64,000 nt of DNA, from positions 2,473,247-2,537,246 of the forward strand of contig CP036272.1 of the NCBI GenBank assembly GCA_007745635.1, given 5' to 3'. This DNA is from Stieleria bergensis. GTDB taxonomy: Bacteria; Planctomycetota; Planctomycetia; Pirellulales; Pirellulaceae. Of the stretch, positions 56,401 to 63,882 are shown in pieces (position 1 is the stretch's first letter; each line of letters starts with the position of its first letter). A model generated the notes under the pieces. That model was not told where the DNA came from and searched no databases. It saw only the letters and a list, made by a program, of their open reading frames with translations. The position numbers and the translations under genes were made by a program.

Positions 56401-56931
56401 TTCGAATTGATCACTGGAGATAAACTGAGAGGAGCCAACGGTATCAAAGGTTCCTGATCCGCCGTCGGCTGGCAGCGTGCCCACATCCAGTTGGACGCCG
56501 GTCAACTGTTTGATGGTGTTGCGATATTCACGCCGATTGAGACGTCGCATCGTGATCTTGCCGCCTGAATCAGACAGTGCCTGGCGTGCTCGCACCATGG
56601 TTTGGGCTAAGGCATCAAGGAAGTCCGCCTTGTCAGCGTTGTTGGGCTGCGTCACATCTTCGGGTGGCATTTCGCCAGCGTTCAGGGAGTTGAGGATCTT
56701 TTGCCAGAGTTCGGCTTGCTCAATGTTGATGATGCGAAAGGAAAGGGATTCGAGATTGACCTGCCCTTCTTGAGTCGCTGAGTCATGGCAGTCGAAGCAA
56801 TGCTGCTGGAGGAACGCTCGATGTTTTGCCGGAAATCGAACCTCCGGTGGATTCCCAACCGCGTACGTCACCAACGTCAGGGCAACGATGACGGCATGTG
56901 CGAGTGCGTGGGCCAATGGAAATCGCGTCAT
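53458..56931 (-). CDS. Very large PSC-type DUF1587/1595/1592/1588/1585 protein
   Basis: The protein has 1157 residues. PSC1 with HCFDCHD (C45, C48, H49) follows a signal peptide. DUF1587 reads MRRLNRREYRNTIKQLTG. Two related beta-rich modules of about 150 residues are inserted: GKYLLRVRTGVVPGSPSARH to IWIDWVELVGP, and GEYKLRFRLGAIPGTPSDRH to LWIDWVEWEGP. DUF1595/1592/1588 follow, with a second haem motif QCASCHRKIDPIG, and DUF1585 at the end. The ATG at 56931 has AAGG 12 nt upstream; a TTG at 56949 is less likely. No DUF1552 partner is adjacent, unlike the copy at 43085. Confidence 0.92.
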   Translation of the reverse strand: MTRFPLAHALAHAVIVALTLVTYAVGNPPEVRFPAKHRAFLQQHCFDCHDSATQEGQVNLESLSFRIINIEQAELWQKILNSLNAGEMPPEDVTQPNNADKADFLDALAQTMVRARQALSDSGGKITMRRLNRREYRNTIKQLTGVQLDVGTLPADGGSGTFDTVGSSQFISSDQFEQYLQLGRSAIDEALERQRAQTPSSQAFRLEPETTINPANEKEVAAIEDAQRRFTRWQVGVDQAAKLPKNQAKIEEISQQDASIKHPIHFYRHSDLLDDAPDPKDYGFSDAAKAASSNPQWDRAQLAYHKHYLTLPHRDRGTYLKLAHGTGRVVVTVNEDLPPGKYLLRVRTGVVPGSPSARHFIQIGHPQRQVPRNRGLAGQPLSTHQVSGTIQQPEIIEIPLEMRPETPREFAIQEKQPNNGNLKALWDAHNRLKQKNGYGHPPAIWIDWVELVGPIDATNKRWKQRREVELHANRKVGGTYNGYFKGGHDKAQAFLQTGKPQKGMVDEQEAKFRIRQFEEQGPTYRRYLDDPLTQSGSFLTIADCNKEEFIALPPEHPTGWLKTEHVVPNLPPGEYKLRFRLGAIPGTPSDRHFVDLGAVPEKNAFNQIATFQITGSIDQPQTIEVPVQLAKNSPRKFALREKRDPKLDNQRDRAARKATGVGPVPALWIDWVEWEGPFSHQVEASPLQAIIADNTRRLKQPNATREKTSASPIGESNFELPQARATITEFARAAFRGVKPDRAFIDKLVAIYQTRRQAGESFDAAIRTPLSVILASPGFLYLNEPSDESQPRPLNDRELAVRLAYFLWSGPPDAELLQLANDNQLHLPKILEQQVDRLIADPRSDEFVAGFVHQWLEMERLDFFQFDANLYQDFDESTRAATRQEVYHSFAHLLRCGVVPQDAESKSPTTTEQGRIGKLLKSDYVFVNGLLANYYGMEGVSGDAFRKINLPADSPRGGLLGMAAIHAMGSDGIVSSPVERGAWVLRYLLNDPPPPAPPNVPQISRLEGQVLTARERLLAHQQEPQCASCHRKIDPIGFGLENFNAAGKWRTEDSYQARDNRGRGVGKRQTWTIDPSGAFHQGPEFNGYQQLRDRIAEREEDFARGFTEHLIEYALGRSFGFTDKALADEIVTSARGKDFAVSQFIHALVQSKAFQTK

Positions 56932-57536
56932 GAAAATTGTCGCCTTCAATGTTTGTAGCGCATGGTGTCTCGTTCAGTCACTTTCGGGTGCCTGACTCGC
57001 TGAGTCGGGCAATTCGACGTGATGTTGCTAGAACACCTCCAGTTCAGACGCAGAGAGCATGCAGAACGAGTTCCATCACGCAACATGATGCCCGGTTGAC
57101 ATTCAAAAACGCATCTTAATCGTTCGAACGTCGTTGCAAGGTCGGCACAACTCAGCTTGCAATGCAGCGCGGTCGTGCCGATCAGCATTGTAGGTAGAAA
57201 CTTAGTAAGTTTCTAGCATCCAAGGGCTCTGGCTATGAGTTGCTAGGGGCCGTCGTTCCGAAACGCCTGATTGTCAGCAAGGCGCCGTTCAAGCTCCATC
57301 GGCTCATGAGATACGAGTGCCGAAGGGAGCGGCACAGTTGGGCAGCCATCGGCGTTCCATTAGAATCGTCCGTTGTTGGCGTTTGAACAACTCGGTACCA
57401 GTCCCGTTTATCCAGTCTGTTTGCGACGGGGCAGATTGTAGATAGACATGACAGCAAGCGCATTGAAAAAGGAGGCACCACTCGAAATGAGCAGGTGCCC
57501 CCTTGAAGACGCCGGATTGTCGGATCACCTAATGCG
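56932..57536. other. Intergenic region without a recognised gene
   Basis: About 600 bp lie between the DUF5684-like gene stop and the large cytochrome start. Short frames have no protein character. No RNA or repeat was seen; the cytochrome promoter should be here. Confidence 0.35.
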
Positions 57537-57965
57537 TTACACCAGGCCTGGCGACGCTTGGGGTGTGTACTGGGCGCTTCCGAAACCTAGGACCGGAACG
57601 AATACGTAGGGCAGTAACAAAAGGCCGATGCCATACTCTGGACCTTTGCCGAAGCTCTTGGCCACATCCATCCAAATTAAGAGGATGGCGACAAGGTTGA
57701 CCAGTGGAATGAACATGAGAACAAACCACAGCGCTGATCGGCCGGAAATCTCGACCAGCACCCAGGCGTTCAAGATTGGAATGATGGCCATCCAACCTGG
57801 TTTTCCCGCTTTGGTAAACAGTGCCCACATTCCAGCGATCATCACCACGGAAAGGGCGAGCGCTGCCAACATGAACACCATGAAGATGGCGCCGCCGGCG
57901 GCGGCTACTGTTTGAAGTTCTGCGTTCTGGGCAAATTCAGCGGATAAGTCAACGTTTTGATTCAT
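57537..57965 (-). CDS. Small DUF5684-like membrane protein
   Basis: The protein has 142 residues. It has about three membrane helices and the family pattern LFTKAGKPGWMAIIPILNAW, then FIPLVNLVAILLIWMDVAKSFGKG and a Leu-rich helix ending PVLGFGSAQY. The short Gln/Ala-rich start (MNQNVDLSAEF) is normal for the family. The function is unknown. The ATG at 57965 is preferred since the longer frame adds basic residues without homology. Confidence 0.75.
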   Translation of the reverse strand: MNQNVDLSAEFAQNAELQTVAAAGGAIFMVFMLAALALSVVMIAGMWALFTKAGKPGWMAIIPILNAWVLVEISGRSALWFVLMFIPLVNLVAILLIWMDVAKSFGKGPEYGIGLLLLPYVFVPVLGFGSAQYTPQASPGLV

Positions 57966-58510
57966 GATTTTTAATAACCCCAGTTTAGTGACGAGACCTC
58001 TGGTCTTGTGTTTCCCACTAGGCAAACACTGCCTGAAGGCCAAAGGATATTTAGATGAGTTTCATGTCGGTCGCGACAAACGCTGAGCGGTGCTTGTCGC
58101 AACACCACGCAATGGTTGCAGTTGGGCGCCAGCGCATGCTGCACGAAACTTCTTGCTCGTGACAAGTCACGCTTGTGCACTACGATAGCAGACCGCGCTG
58201 GCTGCAGGGGGCAAGGTTTCGTTTGTCCGCGAGTCGGGTGTTACAGTTGCCCCAAAAAAGACGCGGCTTTCCGATGAGTTCGTTCCCCTTTGATGATGGC
58301 TCTAAGTGTTGGCCAAACGGGGCGCGCCGTCCTTGATAAATGCCGGTCGTCCTTACTGAGGCTGCGGATGAATGCAAAGGGACGTCTTCCATGTGCAGCG
58401 TTGGATGCGAGCGAGTGTGCATTCTCCCGCATGTGGCACCGGGTCGGACTAGCGTAACGACGTCGGCTTGTGCTTAACGCGGCAGTCCGATGATTTGGCA
58501 CATGTGGCCA
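57966..58510. other. Intergenic region left of the IS element
   Basis: About 545 bp contain no recognised gene. The last four bases (GCCA) are one copy of the target duplication of the adjacent IS. Confidence 0.4.
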
Positions 58511-58745
58511 TGTCTTGGTTCAACGGGAATTGGAATTTGCTAACCGGCGAGTAGTACAGGATGGCGGCTTCCTGCCGTGAAGATCAGGCATCCTGCCCGA
58601 AGGTTTTTCGCATTGTGGAAACATCGAAGGGAAGAGTAGCGACATCGTCTGACACCGCTGCCCTTCGACGTTTCACTTGGCACGGCGCTCGGGTTGGTCC
58701 TCACCAGTGCCCTATCCTCCGACCAAGTTCTCTCAGTCTCTCACA

Positions 58746-59737
58746 TCAGCTCGCGATTGCAAGTGATGCTTGCTCGCGACGGCGTGAACGAGCTTCTTCA
58801 AGCTTGCGATCACGCTCTGCATGGATCTCGCCGGACAGGCCATTCAAGCAGTCCGCTGGCGTGATGTAACCGATCCCGCTGTGCAAACGCGTCTCGTTGT
58901 AATGACACACATAAGCAGCTATTTGCTTGACCGCTTCGTCACGATCTCGCGGCGGATTGGGACGAATGCACTCCGTCTTCAACGTCCCGTAAAATCGCTC
59001 CTGCTTTCCGTTGCTTTGCGGGTAGTAAGGACTCGTCGTCACATGCGTCAAACCGTTGAAGCGAACGAATGCTTTAAAGTCTTTCGCGATGTACTGCGGA
59101 CCATTGTCGCTGATGATTCGGGGCTTCACACCGGGATGTTTTTCCAGCGCTGCTTGAATCACAATCTCAATATCCACTTCCGTCATCGACTCGCGAAGTT
59201 CATGGTGCACGATGTAACGACTGAAGCCATCGAGTACCGTGATCAAGTAAAAAAACGTTCCACCAACGTTGATGTAAGAAACATCGGTATGCCAATGGCT
59301 ATGCGGCTTTTTAGGCTGTTTGAAGCCTGTTCCTTTGAGCGACTTGGTCGCGGATTTGCGGTCCAAACGCCCCGCTGCTTTGAGAACGCGATAAACCGTC
59401 GAAGGGCTCACCGCAACGATGTCATCGTCAAGCATCATGAAAGTCAATCGGCGATAACCCTCCAGTGGATTCTTGTCATGGAACGCGACAATGGCTTGCC
59501 GCTCCCAATCCGCGAGCCACCAGTCGCGAGGGATCTTTCCGTTGTGGTCATTGACCATTCCGTAGCGTTTCTTCCAGGTGTGGAACTTGTTGGCCGCCAA
59601 GCCAAGCCAAGCCACAGCAGCAGTTGCTTTGCAGGCAGCTCAGTTTGTTTCGTCCAATGGTTGATGTAATCGACGATTTGGTCTCGTGTATCGTGAGGAA
59701 CCCAGCGACCGGTTAGAGCTCCCCATTTTCTTTTTTT
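58746..59737 (-). pseudogene. IS3-family transposase orfB, broken by a 5-bp repeat expansion
   Basis: OrfB has the DDE integrase core: HTDVSYINV (first Asp), SDNGPQY (second Asp) and NGKQERFYGTLKTE (Glu), preceded by YRRLTFMML. In the -1 frame from the A7 slip site the N-terminal part reads GALTGRWVPHDTRDQIVDYI, then KQLLLWLGLA. At 59597-59611 CCAAG is present three times where two copies would keep this frame into ANKFHTWKKRYG. The third copy shifts the frame, so no complete OrfAB can be made in this copy. Confidence 0.85.
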
Positions 59738-60027
59738 GAGCGGATGTTCTCCTCCATCAGCTCAGAGATGACTTCGTTCTTAGCGTCGAGTTTCTCACGC
59801 ATCTTCTGGAGCTTGGCATCGTGCTTGGACGTTTCAGCCTTCGTCGATCGCGGCGACTCAAAAGAGCGTTCAGCCTGTTGAAGCACGGAATTGATCCAGT
59901 TGTGGATCATCGTTGGCTGGACGTGCATCTCGTCAGCGATCTGCGAGACAGGAATTTGGTCTTTAAGATGCCTGCGAACCGCATCAGCCTTCTGTGAAGC
60001 GGTGAAAGATCGTCGTTTTTTTGTCAT
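59713..60027 (-). CDS. IS3-family transposase OrfA
   Basis: The protein has 104 residues. The N-terminus is a helix-turn-helix of the IS3/IS911 type (RRSFTASQKADAVRRHLKDQ, then SQIADEMHVQPTMIHNWI), followed by a leucine/acidic coiled-coil (LQKMREKLDAKNEVISELME). The ATG at 60027 has GAGGAG 7 nt upstream. It ends in the A7 slip site region, from which a -1 shift leads into orfB. OrfA alone usually represses transposition and binds the ends. Confidence 0.9.
   Translation of the reverse strand: MTKKRRSFTASQKADAVRRHLKDQIPVSQIADEMHVQPTMIHNWINSVLQQAERSFESPRSTKAETSKHDAKLQKMREKLDAKNEVISELMEENIRSKKENGEL
59730..59737 (-). other. Programmed -1 frameshift site of the IS
   Basis: On the minus strand seven A bases followed by G (AAAAAAAG) lie at the end of orfA, in phase as TCA AAA AAA GAA. 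Slipping back one base gives a frame that stays open and reads as the start of OrfB. This is the usual arrangement in IS3-family elements. Confidence 0.7.
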
Positions 60028-60096
60028 CAGAATTCTCCTCGGGGGGTGAGATTAATTCACCGGAGGCAAAATTCCAATTCCATGAGAGGCAAGACA

Positions 60097-60710
60097 GCCA
60101 GGACGCCTAACCACGAACGCCATGAAGCACAGTGTGAAAAACGGGGACGGTAAGTGGTTGAAGCTCTTTAGGCCGTCGCTTCCTGGGCCGGGGCCCACTT
60201 TTGCTGCCACATAGTTACCTTAACCATCGCTGGTTTCTAAGTGTCGTGCACCTTAGCGTATAGGCCACGGACCCCTTCCGTAGACTGCCCATCCATGAGC
60301 CGCTAAATCGTGTTGCCATCCCCTGTCAAGTTTGCGTCATCTGTTGATTTTGATGGTTTGGTCCCATGGCCTGACTGCGTCATTGACTGTAATTCTCGAT
60401 CGATCTTCCGCTGGCACCGTTACTTGACGAGTTGGCAAAAGAAAATGCACCTAGTGGCGAACGTATTTTTGGGGCTCTCAAAGAGATGGCAATCTGGATA
60501 GCGAGGTGCATCAACCGTAGTCTTGGGTTCATGGAAGCGGGGAAAATACCCAGGCAGGTGATCAATTGATGATTTAGCAATTCAGAATTGTTTTGGGTAA
60601 AAAAAGCGAATAATGCGATTGTGTTGGATTATCTTAAAAAACGTGTCCTAAAGACTGTAATGGGTAACCACGAACATCAAATGTCATTTCTAGATTATCA
60701 CGGTGGTGTA
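60097..60710. other. Intergenic region right of the IS element
   Basis: It starts with the GCCA target repeat. Apart from a short coding-like remnant at 60393-60569 no gene is recognised. The promoter of the PEP-CTERM gene should lie toward its right end. Confidence 0.35.
60393..60569 (+). pseudogene. Possible short coding remnant
   Basis: A 58-codon open frame directly after a stop reads IDLPLAPLLDELAKENAPSG, then RIFGALKEMAIWIARCINRS and a terminal GKIPRQVIN. It has protein-like composition but no convincing start. It may be the end of a gene lost through IS-linked rearrangement, or chance. Confidence 0.3.
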
Positions 60711-61772
60711 ATGTATCATGTTTCAACATGGGGCAAGAACGAGCGCTCGATTGTGAAACCTAGTCGAGTGAGATTGTCCTGTAACATATCGCGATGCCTT
60801 TTTGCGGTCGCGGCCCTGTTGCTTTATGTTGCTCCGGTTCATGCTGGCTTCGTAAGCTTCGGGAACGGGGACAGTGCATTCGAGATGGAATTTGTTTCGA
60901 TTGGAAACGCCGGGAACACCGCGGATACAAATGGAATCCCTAGTTCGGTAGGCTCCGTTCACTACGAGTACCAAATCGGAAAATATGAAGCGACTCGGGG
61001 TATGATCGAGGCTTACAACACCGCCTACGGTAGTGTGAATGAGCAAACAATAACGCTCTCAGATATGGAGTCGCGTGACGGCAATGGGCTGAATCGGCCT
61101 GCGGTGGGGATTTCTTGGAACGAGGCAGCGCGGTTCGTTAATTGGTTAAATACGAGCCAGGATTATTCCCCAGCCTACAAATTCACGACGAGTGGCGTGA
61201 ACCATCACATCTCACTTTGGGAACTTGGAGATGAGGGATATGACGCAAACAACCCGTTTCGGAATACCGGTGCCATCTTTGCGCTGCCAACGGTCGATGA
61301 ATGGTACAAGGCGGCCTACTTCGATCCAGTAGATAGTACTTGGCGGTCTTACGCTAGTTTAGATGGCGAGGCACCCCGTGCGGTTGCGAGCGGCACGGAC
61401 GATAATACGGCCGTCTACCAACAAGCTCCGGAGGCAGGTCCGAGTGACGTCGCGCAGGCGGGCGGCCCCAACGCTTATGGCGTCGTTGGAATGAGCGGGA
61501 ATATTTGGGAATGGGAGGAGTCCAGTTTTGACCTCACCAACAGTAAAAACGACTTGAATCGTGGAATTCGCGGCGGGTATTGGAACTTTACAACGGTGTC
61601 TTTGTCTTCATCTTGGCGTACCGATCGCTACCCGACGTTCAAGAGCAACCCGGGGATTGGCTTCCGCGTCGTGAATCTGCAAACGGCGGTCCCCGAGCCC
61701 GCATCGCTGAGTATCTTCGCGATGACAGCATTGGTGTGCTTACTACGCAGAAAAGGAAAGCGTGCGTATTAG
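60711..61772 (+). CDS. SUMF1/FGE-sulfatase-like domain protein with PEP-CTERM anchor
   Basis: The protein has about 353 residues. A signal segment (RCLFAVAALLLYVAPVHA) precedes the SUMF1-type fold: VHYEYQIGKYEATRGM, RPAVGISWNEAARFVNWLN, FALPTVDEWYKAAYF, YGVVGMSGNIWEWEE and RGIRGGYWNF with SNPGIGFRVV. The domain contains no cysteine, so it cannot be a Cys-dependent formylglycine-generating enzyme. The end VPEPASLSIFAM followed by a hydrophobic helix and LRRKGKRAY is a PEP-CTERM sorting signal for exosortase processing. The ATG at 60711 has GGTGG upstream; starts at 60660 and 60681 are possible. Confidence 0.85.
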   Translation: MYHVSTWGKNERSIVKPSRVRLSCNISRCLFAVAALLLYVAPVHAGFVSFGNGDSAFEMEFVSIGNAGNTADTNGIPSSVGSVHYEYQIGKYEATRGMIEAYNTAYGSVNEQTITLSDMESRDGNGLNRPAVGISWNEAARFVNWLNTSQDYSPAYKFTTSGVNHHISLWELGDEGYDANNPFRNTGAIFALPTVDEWYKAAYFDPVDSTWRSYASLDGEAPRAVASGTDDNTAVYQQAPEAGPSDVAQAGGPNAYGVVGMSGNIWEWEESSFDLTNSKNDLNRGIRGGYWNFTTVSLSSSWRTDRYPTFKSNPGIGFRVVNLQTAVPEPASLSIFAMTALVCLLRRKGKRAY

Positions 61773-61950
61773 TTTGCCTGAGCGCCCTCGGAAGAACGAA
61801 TTTGACGAAGCGGCAGGGATATCCAGCAGGCAATCTCCGCTGAAGTCTGGTAGATACTGCTTTAGTCGTCGTCAGTCTGGCATGCATTAAGCGGCGTCAT
61901 CTAACATTCTCCGATGAGCCAAAAGCGCTTTTTCTGACAATGTTGTCGGG

Positions 61951-63114
61951 TCATCGTGCGAAGGTGTTGAAAGCTGCTTGAAGAAGCTCTGGCTTGACTG
62001 CCTTTTCGTCTCCAAGAGCCCAGACAAAGGCGCCGCGACATCCCAAATCCTTCGCCATTTGACACTTTGCCTTGACCGAAGCTGGGTCGTCAAAAGCGAC
62101 AAGGCTCTGTTGATTTGGAGCTCGAAGCCACGGATCCGGTCCCGGGAGACGTCGCCACCCCGCTCGCCTAAGTGCATCGATCTTGTGTAGCGGCAAGGTT
62201 GGAGGTTGTTGTGAGTGTTTTGGTGCATTGACCACTGAGGCACCTACTTTATTGGCGGAGAACACGCGACCGTACAAAGGTATTCCTATGAGGCACTTGT
62301 TAGCTGGAACCGCTCGTTCCTTTAGCCAGTAGTTCAAAGCGAGGCTTACGGAGTAGCCGCCGGCCTTAAGGTCCTGCTCAGAAGCGAGCGTAGCAGCATG
62401 GTGAAGCGCGTGAGTCGACCAGGGCCCAGTGAAGTCGTATGCCATGATTTGCAATAGATCGCAGTGTTCCGCGATTTGTTTTGCATCAATCCATTTTCCA
62501 TGCCAATCGGATGCTGGAATGGAGGCGGAGAGGATGAAAGGTTGATCAGCATTTTGATGCAAGTTCAGGTCAGCTCTTACCGCTGCCAGCATCGCATGAA
62601 ATGCTTTCGAAGTTGTTGCGTTCGGAAACTCCCAATCGATATCGATCCCGTCGTAACCAAACGTCTTAATGGTTTTGATGATAGATGCTAGGAATCTTTT
62701 TCTTTTGATCGTTGAGTTTGCGATTTCAAAGAGTCGCTCCCCCGAACCCTCACCGCCAATGGAAAGCAGGACTTTGACGTCGTGGCGATGAGCTATCTTC
62801 GTTAGTAAGTTGCTAGGAATCTGGCGGTCCCAAGACAATTCACCATCGCCTTTGATGTTGACAAATGCGTGGCTCACATGTGTAAGCGTCTTCCACGGAA
62901 GCGCGTTTGCTTGGGTCGTATCCCAGGACCGGAAGTAGCCGAGAATGACCCTCTGGTTTTCCGTTCCATCCGATGGCGAACGAAACGAATCCTGATTTAA
63001 TGAGTCACCTAATGCAGTTCTGTCGCGGATGCCCAATTGTCCAACACTCGCAGGCGGGTTGAACAGTAGTGCAAATACGAAGATCAGAACTGCATTCGGA
63101 TGGAATCGCATCAA
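61951..63114 (-). CDS. Secreted GH18 chitinase-like protein
   Basis: The protein has 387 residues. A signal segment (to about residue 25) is followed by a GH18 barrel: VILGYFRSW as the first strand, LLSIGGEGSG (SxGG motif, 118-121) and DGIDIDWEF (D155, D158, D160, catalytic E162), the complete DxxDxDxE. LLQIMAYDFTGPW and FVWALGDE match later strands. It should hydrolyse beta-1,4-GlcNAc polymers or a similar glycan. It lies 62 bp downstream of the truncated glycosyltransferase on the same strand, so the two probably formed one operon. Confidence 0.9.
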   Translation of the reverse strand: MMRFHPNAVLIFVFALLFNPPASVGQLGIRDRTALGDSLNQDSFRSPSDGTENQRVILGYFRSWDTTQANALPWKTLTHVSHAFVNIKGDGELSWDRQIPSNLLTKIAHRHDVKVLLSIGGEGSGERLFEIANSTIKRKRFLASIIKTIKTFGYDGIDIDWEFPNATTSKAFHAMLAAVRADLNLHQNADQPFILSASIPASDWHGKWIDAKQIAEHCDLLQIMAYDFTGPWSTHALHHAATLASEQDLKAGGYSVSLALNYWLKERAVPANKCLIGIPLYGRVFSANKVGASVVNAPKHSQQPPTLPLHKIDALRRAGWRRLPGPDPWLRAPNQQSLVAFDDPASVKAKCQMAKDLGCRGAFVWALGDEKAVKPELLQAAFNTFAR

Positions 63115-63176
63115 TAAGCTCCTTGCGAAAAGTGCGTTTCTGCTAGGTCAATCAGCTTGCCAGACAATTGCAGCTT

Positions 63177-63882
63177 TTACCAAGACATTTTTGTGCTTCT
63201 CAATTCGTCGATGGCCGCAATTAGCCAGACGACGGTCAGAAGAGTGCCGTAAAGGACGTCGTAAACTGGCACGACTATTAGCGAGCTTAGCTTGTCTTTC
63301 TGGACGAAGACTGAAATTGCTCCGATGAAAAGCGTCAATAAGGGTAAAACGAGCAGCCATTCAATCTGTGGCAGGTGGTAGCCAGCGAAGGAGGCTGTCA
63401 AAAGACCAGAGATCGCAAATAAGACAATAAAAGGCAGAAGACTCAACTCAAACAGAAAAGTCGGCGACATCCAAAACAGGGTTCTCAAGCTGCCAGGACA
63501 ATCTTCCGTTCTGATTGATTTCACAAACTTCTTGCAAACCTGCATGTTCCCTCGGATCCATCGATAACGTTGAGACACCAGTGATGACAGGGTGTCTGGC
63601 GCCACGGTGTAGGCAACGGCTTCTGGATCGTAAACGATCCGCTTGTTCTTGGCGAGCATAGCAACCGTCACCTCAAAGTCCTCTGCGAAGGTGTCGTTCA
63701 GGAAGACGCTTGGGCGGTTTTTGCCATCGACAATCTCCTTCAGAGCAGAGACACGGTACATCGCAATCGGCCCTGGCACGAGAAGAACGCTCCCGAAAAG
63801 ACTCTGAGCACGTCGGTAAACTGTGTTCCCGATGAGGTACTCAAGGTTTTGTAGGCGAGTCAGTGCTGTGTTTCGGTTGCTC
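63177..63882 (-). pseudogene. Family 2 glycosyltransferase, 5' part cut off by IS copy 2
   Basis: The minus-strand frame is open right up to the IS end and codes for the last 234 residues of a processive GT2 enzyme of the NodC/PgaC/hyaluronan-synthase kind. It reads TALTRLQNLEYLIGNT, VLLVPGPIAMYRVSAL, the acidic motif AEDFEVTV and the acceptor motif SQRYRWIRGN (Q-x-x-RW), then about four membrane helices. The N-terminal nucleotide-binding half is missing from the window and should lie beyond the IS, if it survives. No useful start exists for the remaining part. The intact enzyme would have made a beta-linked amino-sugar polymer. Confidence 0.85.

Larger units (their letters stand above)
58511..60096 (-). 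mobile_element. IS3-family insertion sequence, copy 1 (1586 bp)
   Basis: Imperfect terminal inverted repeats of about 37 bp both start TGTCTTG; TGTCTTGGTTCAACGG is the left end and the complement of the right end begins TGTCTTGCCTCTCATGG. The AATTGGAATTT core is shared. The element is flanked by GCCA at 58507-58510 and 60097-60100, a 4-bp target duplication usual for the family. It holds orfA and a broken orfB on the minus strand. The first 118 bases of its orfA end are identical to the copy starting at 63883. Confidence 0.93.

Noticed and set aside
60711..61772. SUMF1-like protein as the activating enzyme for the sulfatase at 49818
   Set aside because: It has no cysteine in the domain and is exported with a surface anchor, so it cannot perform known formylglycine chemistry.
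58511..63882. The two IS copies plus the segment between as one composite transposon
   Set aside because: Copy 1 has its own 4-bp target duplication on both sides, so it inserted as a single element.
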